DNA from: Halichondria panicea
Lineage: Eukaryota; Porifera; Demospongiae; Suberitida; Halichondriidae
Direction: 5' to 3'
Assembly (NCBI RefSeq): GCF_963675165.1
Contig: NC_087383.1
Span: 6,364,839 to 6,428,838 of the forward strand
DNA: 64,000 bases
Made by a program: the position numbers and the translations under genes. Every line of letters begins with the position of its first letter. Within the stretch, counting starts at the first letter, position 1. Shown in pieces: positions 21,640 through 34,045 of this stretch. The notes beneath the pieces were generated by a model. The model was not told the origin of the DNA and did not search any database. It worked only from the letters and a program-made list of their open reading frames with translations.

Positions 21640-23126
21640 GTGTAGCTTTTATTATACTAATCCAAAACTTCTGTGATAAATAATTATACTCATGTTTTGC
21701 ACATGTATACGTTACTTCAATGTGTACAAGAAGTTGTAGATGCGGATGGAGGAGTACAAGGTGACACTGTGGAGGATGCATGAGGAAGACTCATTGGACG
21801 GCTTGGGGGGTGTCATACAGGAGTGTGAAGTAGAGGGGGAAATAAGGCATGCTTTTAAAACTAATCATGCTAAAAAAGGTCAACTCTTATTTCACTACAC
21901 TGTTAGTATTGTCAGCTTCACATTCAGTCATACAATCATAGATGATACAGTAATGACGTGACGTGGATGTGAAACGTTTCCAGATTTCAGTATTCTGCTT
22001 GAATCTATAATTATCATACCCATGAAGCTTCTTATACAAACTAATATTAATTGTGAGTAATAGTTGACTTGAGCAAGTGTTCCTGTACACCAATATGCCT
22101 GCATTCATGTATACACTGTGGAATCTACATTTGCAATGATTGTATATTGTGACGTAGGTATGGTAAAATGCTTCCTGTGGGAGTTGCGCTAATGAACTCT
22201 TGATCCAACAATTGTTGTGTTCAAATTTCTTATTGAATTTTTAAAACCACATTAATTATAGCATATCATTGAGAAATTGAAATTACAAAAGTGTGTTCAG
22301 TTTGCAGTGCTCTTGCACACTATAGAGAGATAGTCCTCCCTCCATGTAGTGTGACAGCCAGCACCGTCGCGAATATGTGGCACTGCATCGCTGGCCCCCA
22401 GCCCATCCGCCCATGGGACCATCTGGGATATCTGCAGCAAATGCATAATACATTAGTCTCAAGCAATTGTTGTTGTATAAACCACCTACCTATTGAGGCT
22501 ATCCCAGTCCAGTTGATTAGAAGGTTCTGTTAGTTTCCAGTTGGTTTGAAGGTTATGTTAAATCCAGGTGGTTAGAAATCGAGTATAGTTATACGTACTG
22601 TCTATACGTATGTAGTACTAGGCACACCCACAGCTCACATGAAGGTGTGGAAAGGTGGGTGTGGCCTTGCATTAGAGGCGTGGTCACATGTACATTGTAG
22701 GTGTGGCCTGACCACTCCTCCTCCTGATCATTTTTCTTCTTCTTTCATGATTTATAACAACTAAAACGAAAAAAGAACTGAAAATATGAGGGGGCCCCCA
22801 ATAAATAAAATGAGTTGATGATTGAATTATGACTGATGAGATGTAGTTGAGTGTAGTAGCTGTGGGTACAAGGGCAGAGGGTTAGAATACACACACACGA
22901 TTGTATAGGACAATAATGTTGCAACTCATAATACACACACAACACTATAATTATAGCTATAGGAGCATGTACAGTGGAACCCCTCTATAACAAACACCTT
23001 TGCATGCATGGGGATCAATGTTTTGGCCTTTATACATCAGAGGTGGCCTTTGTTGAGAGGTTGTTTTAATTGTAGTACACAAACTGTTATTTGGGACGTG
23101 AGTGCCTGGCCGTTATATAGCAACTG
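21640..23126. other. No gene supported; half of a MITE and repeat fragments
   Basis: GGGTGTCATACAGGAG near 21808 is one end of the 19895-20057 family. TGAGCAAGTGTTCCTGTACACC near 22070 matches the 3' untranslated region of the Roc-COR genes (28481, 47260). TGGAACCCCTCTATAAC near 22976 begins a dispersed repeat that runs into the start of the segmental duplication. Short open frames show no domain. Confidence 0.4.
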
Positions 23127-23177
23127 GCCTTTATTTGGAGGTGGTTGTTAACAGATTGTAATACATATATAATATAG

Positions 23178-24640
23178 ACACTCACTTTTTCTTAAGGAGG
23201 AGGACATTGTATTCCACCAATGCCAGTCATTGCCGGTGAAGAGATGCTCCATACAGACTTGACTTAATTCAGTATAGTAGCAGTAGATACTCTGTATAGT
23301 GTTGTTTCCTCTAGTATTCTCCAAATTCCGCCAGTGGTCTCCCAGAACATGTATTGTGATAATAACATTGTTAGGGCGGAGGTTAGGACACAGCATGTAA
23401 TGTAATGCTCATACAGTAATAATAATGATGCCTATTATTATAATGCTGGATATAACTCCACCCTTGCAGTACAACCCAGGTGAGGAGTGCCAGTATCAGT
23501 CGCTGTCCGTCCACTGTCCCTGTATAGAAACAATTATACACATGCCTATACTAGACTATGACCACTTAAGCCTCTCAATACTAACATTTAACACTATGTG
23601 TGTATACAGTTTATGCTACACAAGAGTAGCTAGGGGGAGGGGCTTAGTATCATGTGATACAAATCACACACACTCACTCGTCCTTAAGGTTGTTTGTATT
23701 GAAATCCTTCCAGTGATATAGAGACTTGACTTGAGTATAGCAGTAGGAGTATAGTAGATAGGCTTGCTGTTTCCTGTAATCTGGTGAGCATGGCAGAGAG
23801 GCATGCATGGGGACACATGCATGGGGGGAGTGGGACTCAATACTATAAAGGAGTCAGTCTTAGTACATGTCTAATAGTTTGTTTGTTCGAGTTAAAATTA
23901 ATCAGCTCTGCATTGCATGCTTGGAATTCCAACAGTAGTCTGTATTGTAAAACACAATAGATTATTAGTGTAGAGGTGAGGAACACATAACATGGAATTC
24001 AGTACTAATACAATAATGCTCATGTCAGTCATAATTATTATAATGATCAGTAACTTACAAACACACACACACAAGAGTAGCTAGGGGGAGGGGCATGTCA
24101 TGTGATACAGATTATACACACTCACTCGTCTTTAAGGAGGGGGAAGTTTGTTAATTCTGCCAGTACGTAGAGAGATGATCCATATCGTGCAGACTTGTAC
24201 TTGAGTAGTAGCAGTGCGTTGTATAGACTGGACGCTTCCTCTATTAGAGTTCCGTTAGTGGTCTCCGGCCGGCTCACAACATGTATTGTGACAAGAGGTG
24301 ATTGGGGTCAGAGGTTACCACACATCATTATGGCATGCTAATTGCTCAGTAACTACAGAATTGTAATGCTCAGTAAAATACAACTGCCATTCCAGCCTCC
24401 TATCCAGGTGAGGAGTGCCAGTATGAGTCCTTGCATGTTCCTCCAGTGTCCCTGTAGAAACAATTATACACATCAACCAGAGCAGCTCAGTATAGTGTGT
24501 ATTGATTTCATGAGAGGAGAGCAACACACACAACAGTAACTAGGGGGAGGGGCTTAATGTCATGTGATATAGATTATACACACTCACTCGTCCTTAAGCA
24601 GGAGGATGTTGTTTCTTCGCGTGGCTGGAGATACTTGACT
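23178..24640 (-). repeat. Tandem array of four ~450-490-bp units with exon-like pieces
   Basis: CACTCACTCGTCCTTAAGG-type starts recur at 23178, 23671, 24119 and 24581. On the minus strand each unit shows a donor-like GTGAGTGTG. The third unit has an open exon-like run (GTLIEEASSLYNALLLLKYK, then SARYGSSLYV) and a short hydrophobic run (LILALLTWI) between AG and GT. Frames are broken in other units. The array is repeated in the second duplication (about 44890-46400). This may be a decayed exon-repeat gene. Confidence 0.4.
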
Positions 24641-25602
24641 TGGGGACTTGAGTAGATAGCTTGTCTTAAAGATATTTTGTAGACTTAGACACTTGATTTC
24701 GCAGTTTTAACGTTTTTTGTGGTCCATTTTCAGTTCTGTAGAAATCAATAGAGCAGGTCATCTAACACACACAACTGCAGCCACAGTAATATGCTAGTAC
24801 AACACTCCTCACCAGTCACTCTATTCCAGGCACCATAGTCTCCAACACCAACACAACACAACAGAGTGACTATTGAAATAATAGAGCTCTATATAATAAC
24901 GAGGGGGCCCTCAAAACATAATAGCTGATACAATAATTATGAATGAGATGATTGGTCTTTGTAATGTTTATCGAGTCGAGTGTGATGGATGAGGAGATAT
25001 CGTTGTGTATGGCCGGCTATACATGTACGTGTAGCCTTTGAGAAGATTCGTTAGTGTTCGTGGCCGGCCACCTGATTGGCGAGTAGAAGAATCGAGAGTC
25101 TTGAGAACGGGCTTGATTTTGAAAAATCTAGAGAAATCTCATGTGTCAGCTTTTTATAAGATTTTCAGCGCATGCGCTTTACAGATTATTATTGTTGCAG
25201 GCTTAGCAGTTTTCTGCAGAAAAGAAGGAGGGGCTGGATTGTGTACAATGCAGCAACCACATTGCATAAGCAGTCAGAGACACTTTCTCCGGTCCATGTA
25301 GTCACACACATTTTGCTATGACCTTGTATAACCTGTTGTAGGGTTCATTGGACCTTTTTGGTAACTATAAATTCCTTTGTTTCTCTATGAGGCCACTGTT
25401 AGTTGCATTTGTTTCAGATGAGCTCGACCCCGATGAGGGAGGGAGGGAGGCCTTCATTACTCATTATCCCATTATTGTATTTTGATGACGTTTTATCCTG
25501 TTTTTTTTAACTGACGACAATACACAAAAGGACGGAGTATGAAAAAAATAATTTAATTTTTTTACGCACTGGCTTTTTGGTGCACAATGCAACTTGCAAC
25601 AT

Positions 25603-25722
25603 GGCACACGGTAAAAATAATGCAATGTCAGCCAAAAAAGGACTTTTACCTAAAATAATGGATGACTTAATTGAGGAGGTGAGCAAAACGAGGAGGGAAG
25701 TTGATCTGAAACAAGTATGCAT
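25603..25722 (+). CDS. Possible small first exon, unknown basic protein
   Basis: MAHGKNNAMSAKKGLLPKIM continues through DDLIEEVSKTRREVDLKQ to a donor CAA|GTATGC. A possible next exon at about 25795-25838 (RRRVWSFLKRQLIDI) lies between TATAG and GTGAGT. The pair would encode a charged, helical N-terminus. No family is recognised and the frames beyond are unclear. Confidence 0.3.
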
Positions 25723-27432
25723 GCAACTAACAGTGGCCTAGGCATGATTATTACAGTCACAATGATGAGCCTTCATGTCTTCTTATACGTATAGCGTCGG
25801 AGAGTTTGGAGCTTTTTAAAGAGGCAGTTGATTGATATTCAGTGAGTATGATGCACTTTCTGCAACTGCTTTTATACACGGACATTAATAAAAGGGATCT
25901 CCCTGCATGCACAGACAAATCTATAAAGACATGCACCTTAATATCAGCAGCCCTTGAGGCTCCTGAAGAACGAGGAAAAGACTTAGTAGTTGATATTAAT
26001 CAATTCTTTTTTGCATACATTCATAGTAACACATGCTTGATCAGATAGTGCAAAAGAAAATTTTTTATCACTGCTTGTTTCCTTAGAATGAGTGTCTGAA
26101 CATGCATTGTGTCTGAATATAGATGTAAGAGTTTCTATAGGTTTATATAGTTATGTTTTTGGCTTTCTCCATCGAAACTTGACACTGTTACTAGTATATA
26201 ATCTTATTAATTTTGTCGAGACAAAAAAAGAGGTATAATTTTGTATTAGTTTTGTATTGCTTTGCTTTGAATTTCAGGTACGGAAATAACTTCGAACACA
26301 GCTAGTTTAGAGAATCCTTTTACGTCACTGTTTGCTCTTATAATTATATAGACTATAGCTAGTACTCGCGTTCCAGAAGTTTGAGTTGCACTGAGTGCAT
26401 GCAATATTGTAGAACGCTGGATGGTTATCGGGCTTTTCCTGTTTAACTTGTAACGTGCATGTGGTAGTGGCCGGTACCTGAGATAATTATGTTCGTTGGC
26501 GATCCTAGTTGTAGAAACTGGTAACATAAATGTATTAGCTATATTTGAGGACTCTTATATTATACCTACTTATTTTTTCATTCCGATTCGGAACGTTATA
26601 TCTCATGGTTTTGCATGGGCTATCGTCAATTGCTCAGCTGTTAGCGATTGTTCCTTCACATTGCTCTCACATTCAACAGTTACAATGTCTATACGGGAAT
26701 TTGTTCTTTTGAAAGCACTTTGAACTCTACTTCGGTATGCACGAGCATGTATAATGGGTTTCCTGTAATAAGCCTAACTGCTATTTGCATAACAGGTTTG
26801 CGAGAAAATAAAATAATGTATAATGTACCACTCATGCAGCATTATCATGGGAAATAGAAGTTATGCATACCTGATCTGACTGTATGAATGATGCTGATAT
26901 ATCAATTTCAGTTGTGCATAATTATACTCAGACATGAACAAGCTAGTTGGTAGCTTATAAGCTAAAATTTTGAAATGCCCATGGCTAGTATTTTACAGAT
27001 ATAATAGTTGTTATACAAATCATCGTAAGCAGGTCTTTATGCAATGGACAACCATGCACGGGAATGAGTTGTCAGGACGGATTGTCACTATACATATATA
27101 TAGTGCCAATACAGAACTTTAACAATAATACTGTGCAAATAGTGTGCTACAAGGAGAAGGGGGAGCCCCAAGGCTGTCAGCCTGATGATATAATATTATT
27201 TTCTTTTTCTTATTATTCTCTTTCAAATTTTAGTACGTAGCGGTGGTGTTCAGTCTGTCAATTATCAGTGATGGTTTTGCAATTATCATTTTGTAGCTAT
27301 ATCGAACCATTCGTACTTATTATCATAATTATGCATGTGCTATTAATTAACGTGTGCCTGGCCAATTGTGGATTCGATCTAACATGCAGTGGTAATATCA
27401 GGATCTTTAAATCACACAAAAGAGTATAATTA

Positions 27433-27506
27433 TAGCCTCGATCCCTATAGTTGTTCACCTATTATAACCATTATAAGAGCGAAAACTCGGCCTGGGATCG
27501 AGGCTA
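27433..27506. repeat. 73-bp hairpin mini-element
   Basis: TAGCCTCGATCCC and GGGATCGAGGCTA are perfect inverted ends. Related pieces occur near 7765, 15763, 33003, 34605 and 52058. Confidence 0.6.
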
Positions 27507-28536
27507 CAATGTGCTGGGCTTAATATAAAGACATCAAAAATATATTTGTAGTTGTATACTGCATGATATAGCATTACCTGAGGTATAGCCTCTTTCCCTG
27601 CCTCGTTATATCTATTTCAACATTGTTATAAATCGGCCTGGGACCACATTACAGAAAGTCCTCTATAATAATTATATTTAGTGCCGAAAGATAAAGTACT
27701 CCTCCATGCATGCCATGCATAGTGATTATAGTGCTTATACAGTACATATCTTGAGATTATATATAGGTCGACCAGACTCTGATCATGAGGGTCAAATTAT
27801 GCTAATTTAGTGCCCTATTATTCTCATGCTAGTTCTTATAATTATAGAAGTCTCCCTATATCAAAAAATTATGCTCATAATTATTGATATAATTAATTTT
27901 GCGAAGCCCTAATCACATGACGGCAATAATTAGTATATAATTATATAATTATAGGGATGAGAATGACCATAAGCTAGCTATAATACGTAAAGCTTTTTTC
28001 AGTATTACATTATTTTTACACCTGCATGTCCAGACTAGCTATATAATTATATATGTATTGAAACATCGAGAGGTACTGCATTGTCCCTATAATTATAAGC
28101 TTTATTGGAGTTTTCTTTATTAGAGGCCTAGGTTCCATGCACTGACATGTCAGTACTATAATTATATTAATTAAGTCTGACTTGCTTTCCAACCTCAATC
28201 TAATAATCGTGTTCATTTCTTTCCTACTTTGGTTTCTTTGTCAACCATCACTTTGATTATAATGTCAATTATTGTTAAATTCAAATGAACTACAAAAATT
28301 TTGTATTGATCATAAATACCAAGTGCATGCTTAGAAAATATAAAAACTCGATTTTTATGAGACACAATAAACACAATAAAAATACTATAATTATAGAAGA
28401 ATTATTAATTTTATGAAGCTATTATTTGCAAACTAAATGAATAGTGAGTATCAATTAAACATTCTACAGAGAGTTACTTGAGCAAGTGTTCCTGTACACC
28501 TCTCCACACGTGACAATGTCATCAGACAGTGATACC

Positions 28537-31500
28537 TCCTGTACAATATATATGGAGACAATCAGCATTAGTTTAATATTATTATACTACACTGTCATAC
28601 ACTAGTATACAGTCTATAGCATGTACCCAACACAAGACACTAATGCATGCATGTTTGGACATCACTAAAATTATTGATTATACTCACATTGAGTCAAGTG
28701 CTGACAGATATCATCAGCTATCTTGTCTTTTCTCAGTCCCAGTAACAACTCCAGTAGAGCTTTGTGAGTTGCTGCGAAAGGATCGTGTCTTTTCCAGAGA
28801 ATCAAGCATTCAGTCATGGCTACTTGAGTTCCTTCATAACAGTACAACCTATTCACATCGGCCTGTTGTGCAGGAGTCAGTCCCATTGCACTCGAATATA
28901 TCTTTACACCATCAAAATATTCGGCCAGGTAGGGAATATCAGAGTCCCCTATTTCACTATTGAGCTGCTTGTCAGTCAGACTGTATCTGCTCACTAGATC
29001 TTGGAGTGTGACTCGATTAGCGGGTGGTTCTACAGGTGCAATAATTAATTTTAGTTCCACGATAAAATATCATGTTAATTAACGTTTGTATTTCCACTCT
29101 CTGAGATTAATTACTTCCCTCATCACATATATCTCACAATAACAACATGGGCTCAATCTTTCACTTTATATTCAAACCTATTAATGTCATACACATGTAT
29201 ATTATTATAATTATGTAAAAAGTACTTGGGACGCAGCTTCAGTCCACGTATATACTGGGCTACATTACTACAAAGAAAAATCCACACACACACCAGGCAA
29301 AAGTAGGCAGGTGGGTGGTTATTTGATATAATGGACGGCTCAACCACTACGATACATCTATACACACATGAACACCTAGTCTGGCATGCAGTACCTGTAC
29401 TTGGACAGTTTGCTGTTGGTCTGGGGGCTGGTAGTAGATCATCACTAGTCTCCTTAGCAGCAACACCAGCCAGTTCCTGTATAGATACCAAAATTAATAA
29501 TTAACAAATCGAAACACTATACAGCAGGCGTGTAATAATATTCAATACCTATGCAGCAAGAAAAGATAGACGCACACATCAACGTAGCCAAGCAATCATT
29601 TCAACTCACGAGAGGATTTCGTCCAGTAAACACACTAAGTGGATCCAGAATTCTTCTCAGTGCTTCACCACTGGAATCTCTGGTGCTTTTCCAGACTTGT
29701 AGAACTTCATCAAGATTATTGCACTCTTGAAATGCAGCACTGGCATTCTCAGTAATAGCTGTGCGTACGATATCAGCCAGTCGAGGATTCTTGTTCCAAC
29801 AAGTTGCAAGGGCCGAGATGAATCGATCAGACAGTTCCTTGTGTGCTGGATTGAACAGGAGCTGTAGAATATTCTCACCGAGATCAGCGTATACTTCAGC
29901 TTGGAGCAGACTACTCAATGGGGTGGTGTGTACATTGTTAGTAGATGCGACACACATCTTTTGGTTGATTACGCTTTCAGCGAGAGACTTGAGATCAAAG
30001 ACGTGTGTATCTTCCAGAGGGTAGGTCACACTGTGAGGAGGAAGGAGGGCCTCCTCAGTGACTACAGTAGAGCATATCTCAGTGGAGGTGTCAACAACTT
30101 TCTTCATCACAGTAAAGCGCAGCTTGAAGAGATCCAGTGAGAGATGGTGAGCTTGAATCAAAACAACCACTTTCTTCTTGTCACTGACCTCAACCAACAC
30201 TTCGATACCTTCAACAGTGCCCCAGCAAATACCAGTCTTCCAGACCGAGCATTTGCGTTGTAGAAAAGGGACGTCAGAATCTATGATTGGAGCAAGCCCA
30301 AGGGAGAGAGATATTCGAAGCAGGAGAATGTGAAGAAATCGAGCGTCCAGAAACTGGTCTTTGTGTGAGCATGACATAACCCAACCAAAATGATAAGCAA
30401 GGTCATCGCGATGAATGAACACTTTTGTGTCAACTTCTAACCGGATGAGGGCGGGACAGAAGAGATATTTCTCGTCAGGTGATACGGACTCACCAGCGTC
30501 TGTTCGATGCTGATTAATAAGACGGAGGACCTCCGCGTCTTCAATGGGCACAGCAAACTCGAGATTAATCAAAAATCCAATGAGCATGTCAGTATCCAAT
30601 TTAGGGAATTGAGCAGCCAGCTTGGAACAAGGAACAACACCAGTACTAGTGCTTGTGGAGAGTTGACAGTGCTGATCAAAATCTTCTGGAGCAAATATGG
30701 TGCCATTGACTTTACCCAGAAGCTCTTCTTTCTTAACGACAATGAAGCTCTTCTCTGGTGAGCTGGTTTTGTGTAGGAAGAGGATATGTGACCTTTGTCA
30801 TTGAGCTGAACACAGATTTCAACAAGACGAGGGATGGATGTCGGTATGAATGGTACAACTTCTTTGTGCTTCTTGGAGAGAGCTTGACTGGATTCTTCTT
30901 TTATTTGTTGCTGAACTTGCTCCAGTGACAACGCAATCTCATCCTTGCCAACAAGGTAAATCAGAAACATGTGTGCATTTAAAGAAACAGCCAACGTTGA
31001 TCGAATGCTGGCGCAAGCAGGGCCGACAGTGGCTCGCAGTATCTTCATGCCACTAGAGTTGGAGTAGCGATTATCCATGGGAATGAACTTCAGCAGATCC
31101 AGAGTCGAATATCTCGAAACAGCTTCCAAAACAATCTCTTCTTTCTTTGAAATCTTCTGATCGTCAGTTAAGCAGTCAGCATGGCTACCTACCACAATGA
31201 GTGGGGCTTTGCCCTCCATATTGGCACACTGGTTGGCAATGATTCCCAACCAATAAGAGACAGAGTGAGTGGTGTAGATGTCATCTTTATGGAGCCCTAG
31301 GACTAGGACAATAATGGGCCGACATGCATCAATTGCGGACTTGATAATGGCAGCGTGACTGCTGTAGTAGACCTCTTGACCAGCAAAGTCATAGACCAAC
31401 ACATCTCCAAAGACACGGCTCTTGAATAATCGAGGGATGATTCCAGCTGTTTTCTGGCTGACTCCATCGACTTCTTTAGGAGAGACGAAGATGTTGACTA

Positions 31501-31827
31501 GAGATGTGAGTGCAGTTGGCTCGTGTTCCATTGCTTCAATGAGAGTGCTCTTTCCTTCTCCACCGTGACCGATAACAAGTATCTTCACTGGGTTTTTCAG
31601 TGGATCCTTCGAAAATACTTTACCAAGAGCTTTGCGATGCTGAGAATATGCATTTTTAGCAGTAGCTCCGTGTTGCAACAAGAGTAGAATGATTTCCTTG
31701 TTCTCCGCAAGAAAGAGTGGTGTGTGTCCATCGTCATCTTTGATATTGGGATCACAGCCAACAACCTCATTTAGAAGATATTCCACGATTATAGTAACCC
31801 CATACTGGCAGGCAAGTAGAAGAACAT
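28537..31827 (-). CDS. Ankyrin-Roc-COR-Death protein, copy 1 (one frameshift)
   Basis: Minus-strand exons: 29610-31827, 29395-29476, 28688-29029, then a split TGA stop completed at 28538. The big exon starts with ankyrin repeats (DGHTPLFLAENKEIILLLLQ), then a Roc GTPase domain with P-loop GHGGEGKST, DFAGQE and SHAD in the base-specificity position. A COR-like region (FIPTSIPRLVEICVQLNDKG) follows. The last exon gives a Death-type fold (VTLQDLVSRYSLTD, ADVNRLYCYEGTQVAMTEC, ILWKRHDP). By family it should be a cytoplasmic GTP-binding scaffold signalling through Death-domain contacts. An extra AT at 30784-30787 shifts the frame after DKGHI; copy 2 lacks the two bases. An upstream ankyrin exon is at 39062. 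Confidence 0.8.
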
Positions 31828-31829
31828 CT

Positions 31830-32440
31830 GTAATGGATATGCATCAATAATCATTGAGCACCTATAGCTGAAAGTACATGTATGCAGTACTCTATAATTA
31901 ACCTGATTCGTTCATACAAGGTTTGGTTATTCGAAGATATCTTACATGCATGAAAAGTAATTGACCTTCGTGTTGAGTATAGTCACCTTCACGACGTACA
32001 TCAACAAAATTGCGAGTACTACAAAAATAATAATTAGACAGAACTTACTGAGCAATATGGCAATAACCAATGCGTAAAGCCACGCGTCGTTACAGTACCC
32101 CCATGCATGGCATGCCTATATTTTAAGTTTCGAGACAGTAACTTTTAACATAGAAACCATAGATTGACAAGTTAGAACGTCAATAACAGCAATACACAGT
32201 CATGTAGGATAATAATAATTATAGATAATTTTTTCGATACTATTATAAATGAATTATTGGGAGATGTCTGAAACACATTCACGGTGCTATAATTATAGTG
32301 CATGAATTATACTAATAGGTTCTGTATCAGTTTTTGTTTAAACTGTAGCTTCTGTTTGAGCTGTTTATAAGAAGGAGCTTTGACTAGCATATACACTTCG
32401 AAGCCAGTCAGAGAGCAGAGCCAGGAGAAACAGACCTTTC
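31830..32440. other. Intronic/intergenic AT-rich sequence
   Basis: Intron upstream of the ankyrin-Roc exon. It aligns with 50590-51290 in copy 2. Many copy differences here are TA doublings (31863, 50639). No gene seen. Confidence 0.5.
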
Positions 32441-32449
32441 AACACGACA

Positions 32450-33600
32450 GTTAACCTTTCCCGGCTTTATAAAACAACAAATTACAGACACATTTTTCTT
32501 TAAAAGTCTGTATCTCGTAAACCATACATTGAAATTACTCTGTAACTATTTCCTGCAGGTACCCAGACCCCAGCTATCTTGATACCATCATCGTTACCTA
32601 GCAACTGACCACCCCCACTAATTAGCAATTTTTTTACAAATGTCACAATTATGTACATAAACAACATTGTATGAAAGCACGAAGAGTCTAAAGACATTGA
32701 ATAAGAGTTCTCAATTATGTTCTCGTTCAATCAGGATCTGCAGAAACTTCTCTGAGAGGTCGTATCGGCAGACCCCTTTTCAGTGTGGATTATAACGGTC
32801 GGTTCAAAAACTGATCAGTTATAGCTACGTAGAATACCGACTATATGCAGAGAGAGATTCCAACGTTTGGTCACACATTGACCAGGCAAAATTATCACGT
32901 GGCTTGTGTTCAGTAAGAAAAAAAACAGGATAACAATGAAAAATATCATGTGATTAATTGAAATAGTCATTTTTGTGATAAAACCACTGCATGCATAATT
33001 ATAGCTTCGATTCCAGGCCGCACTTCATGCACATGAGGGAAGTAGCCGGTGAAGGAGGCTAGGATCATAATTATAGCTCTAGAAAAAAAGCAAGAGACAA
33101 GCTGCTGTGGCTAAATAGAGTGAGAAGGGCTGCACATTTCAACTTCTTGGCCGACCACTTAATGCTATGGTCTGACATTAAGTTACTTCACGTTATAATC
33201 CTTACTGCTTTTCCAGGAAATGTCTTTTCACCTACACACAGGTTCAATGGTGGCTCAATGATTTCCACTGCTGAACTAACTATAGCTAATTATAGACTAA
33301 GCAATCCTATATATAATTATACTGAAGCTATGTCAAAGCTATACGTATTATTTATAATGCTCTTTTAGTACTGTAACTTAGTTAGAAGGTCCGTCCATGC
33401 TCAGAAGCTTCTTCCTCTGGCTCTCAAGGCTATTTATTTATAGCTTGACTTGTGAAAAATAGATTCCTACCTAGCAATGATCCTAGTGACTGTCCTATCA
33501 CTCAATAAGCATCGATATTCTCACTGTCTAGCTGCCCTAGAACCTCCCTGAGGTTGTACTACAAAGATATTGTAGCCATTATCAAACGGTCACTTTTCTT
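32450..33600 (-). repeat. Degenerate TTAA-type element with conserved coding-like fragment
   Basis: It starts TTAACCTTTCCCGG and matches the elements at 39299-40075 and 41131-42029 and copy 2 at 51305-52720. A minus-strand frame (32500-32730) reads FHTMLFMYIIVTFVKKLLIS and then GGGQLLGNDDG. The left terminus is altered and the right end is not recognisable. Confidence 0.5.
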
Positions 33601-34045
33601 AGCCTCGTCCAGGCCTTGCAGTTGTCATTGTTCATCCATAAATATAGAAGGTATAGCTAGCAAAAAAAAATAGACAAAATGAAGTAGCAAAGAAAGAAAT
33701 GGGCGTATACAGTTTTATATAAAGCCTGGTTTGGAAAATCGCGTGATCTCACAAGTTATCTAGTTGTGGCACATACACGAGTGCCACATGGGAAACATTG
33801 CGGGCCTAAGTCACTATATACTGAGCCAATATATCCAATGTGCGCACGAGTGAGCTGTGTAACAACTGATTTGTTGCATTCTCCTTGTGCATTCCTTTCC
33901 GTGTACATATGACTCCTTTTATAGGACAACTACTTTGCAACTACTTGTGGTCGGCTGTGGAATGCACCAGCGCATGAAAAACGTTTTCTGCCTACCACTG
34001 AATCTGTTAACAGTGTTATACTATAAAAGGGACCGTTTCAGGTTA

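Larger units (their letters stand above)
25009..27970. mobile_element. 2.96-kb block absent from the paralogous copy
   Basis: Copy 2 reads straight from ATATCGTTGTGTA to AAGCTATAATACG (46762), whereas copy 1 has 2.96 kb between. No clear terminal inverted repeats. The left part contains exon-like runs on the plus strand, the middle has partial matches to other repeats (near 26120-26160), and 27433-27506 is a hairpin mini-element. It may be an insertion in copy 1 or a deletion in copy 2. Confidence 0.5.

Noticed and set aside
29761..31056. Plus-strand open frames over the Roc-COR exon
   Set aside because: Shadows of the minus-strand exon; no motifs of their own.
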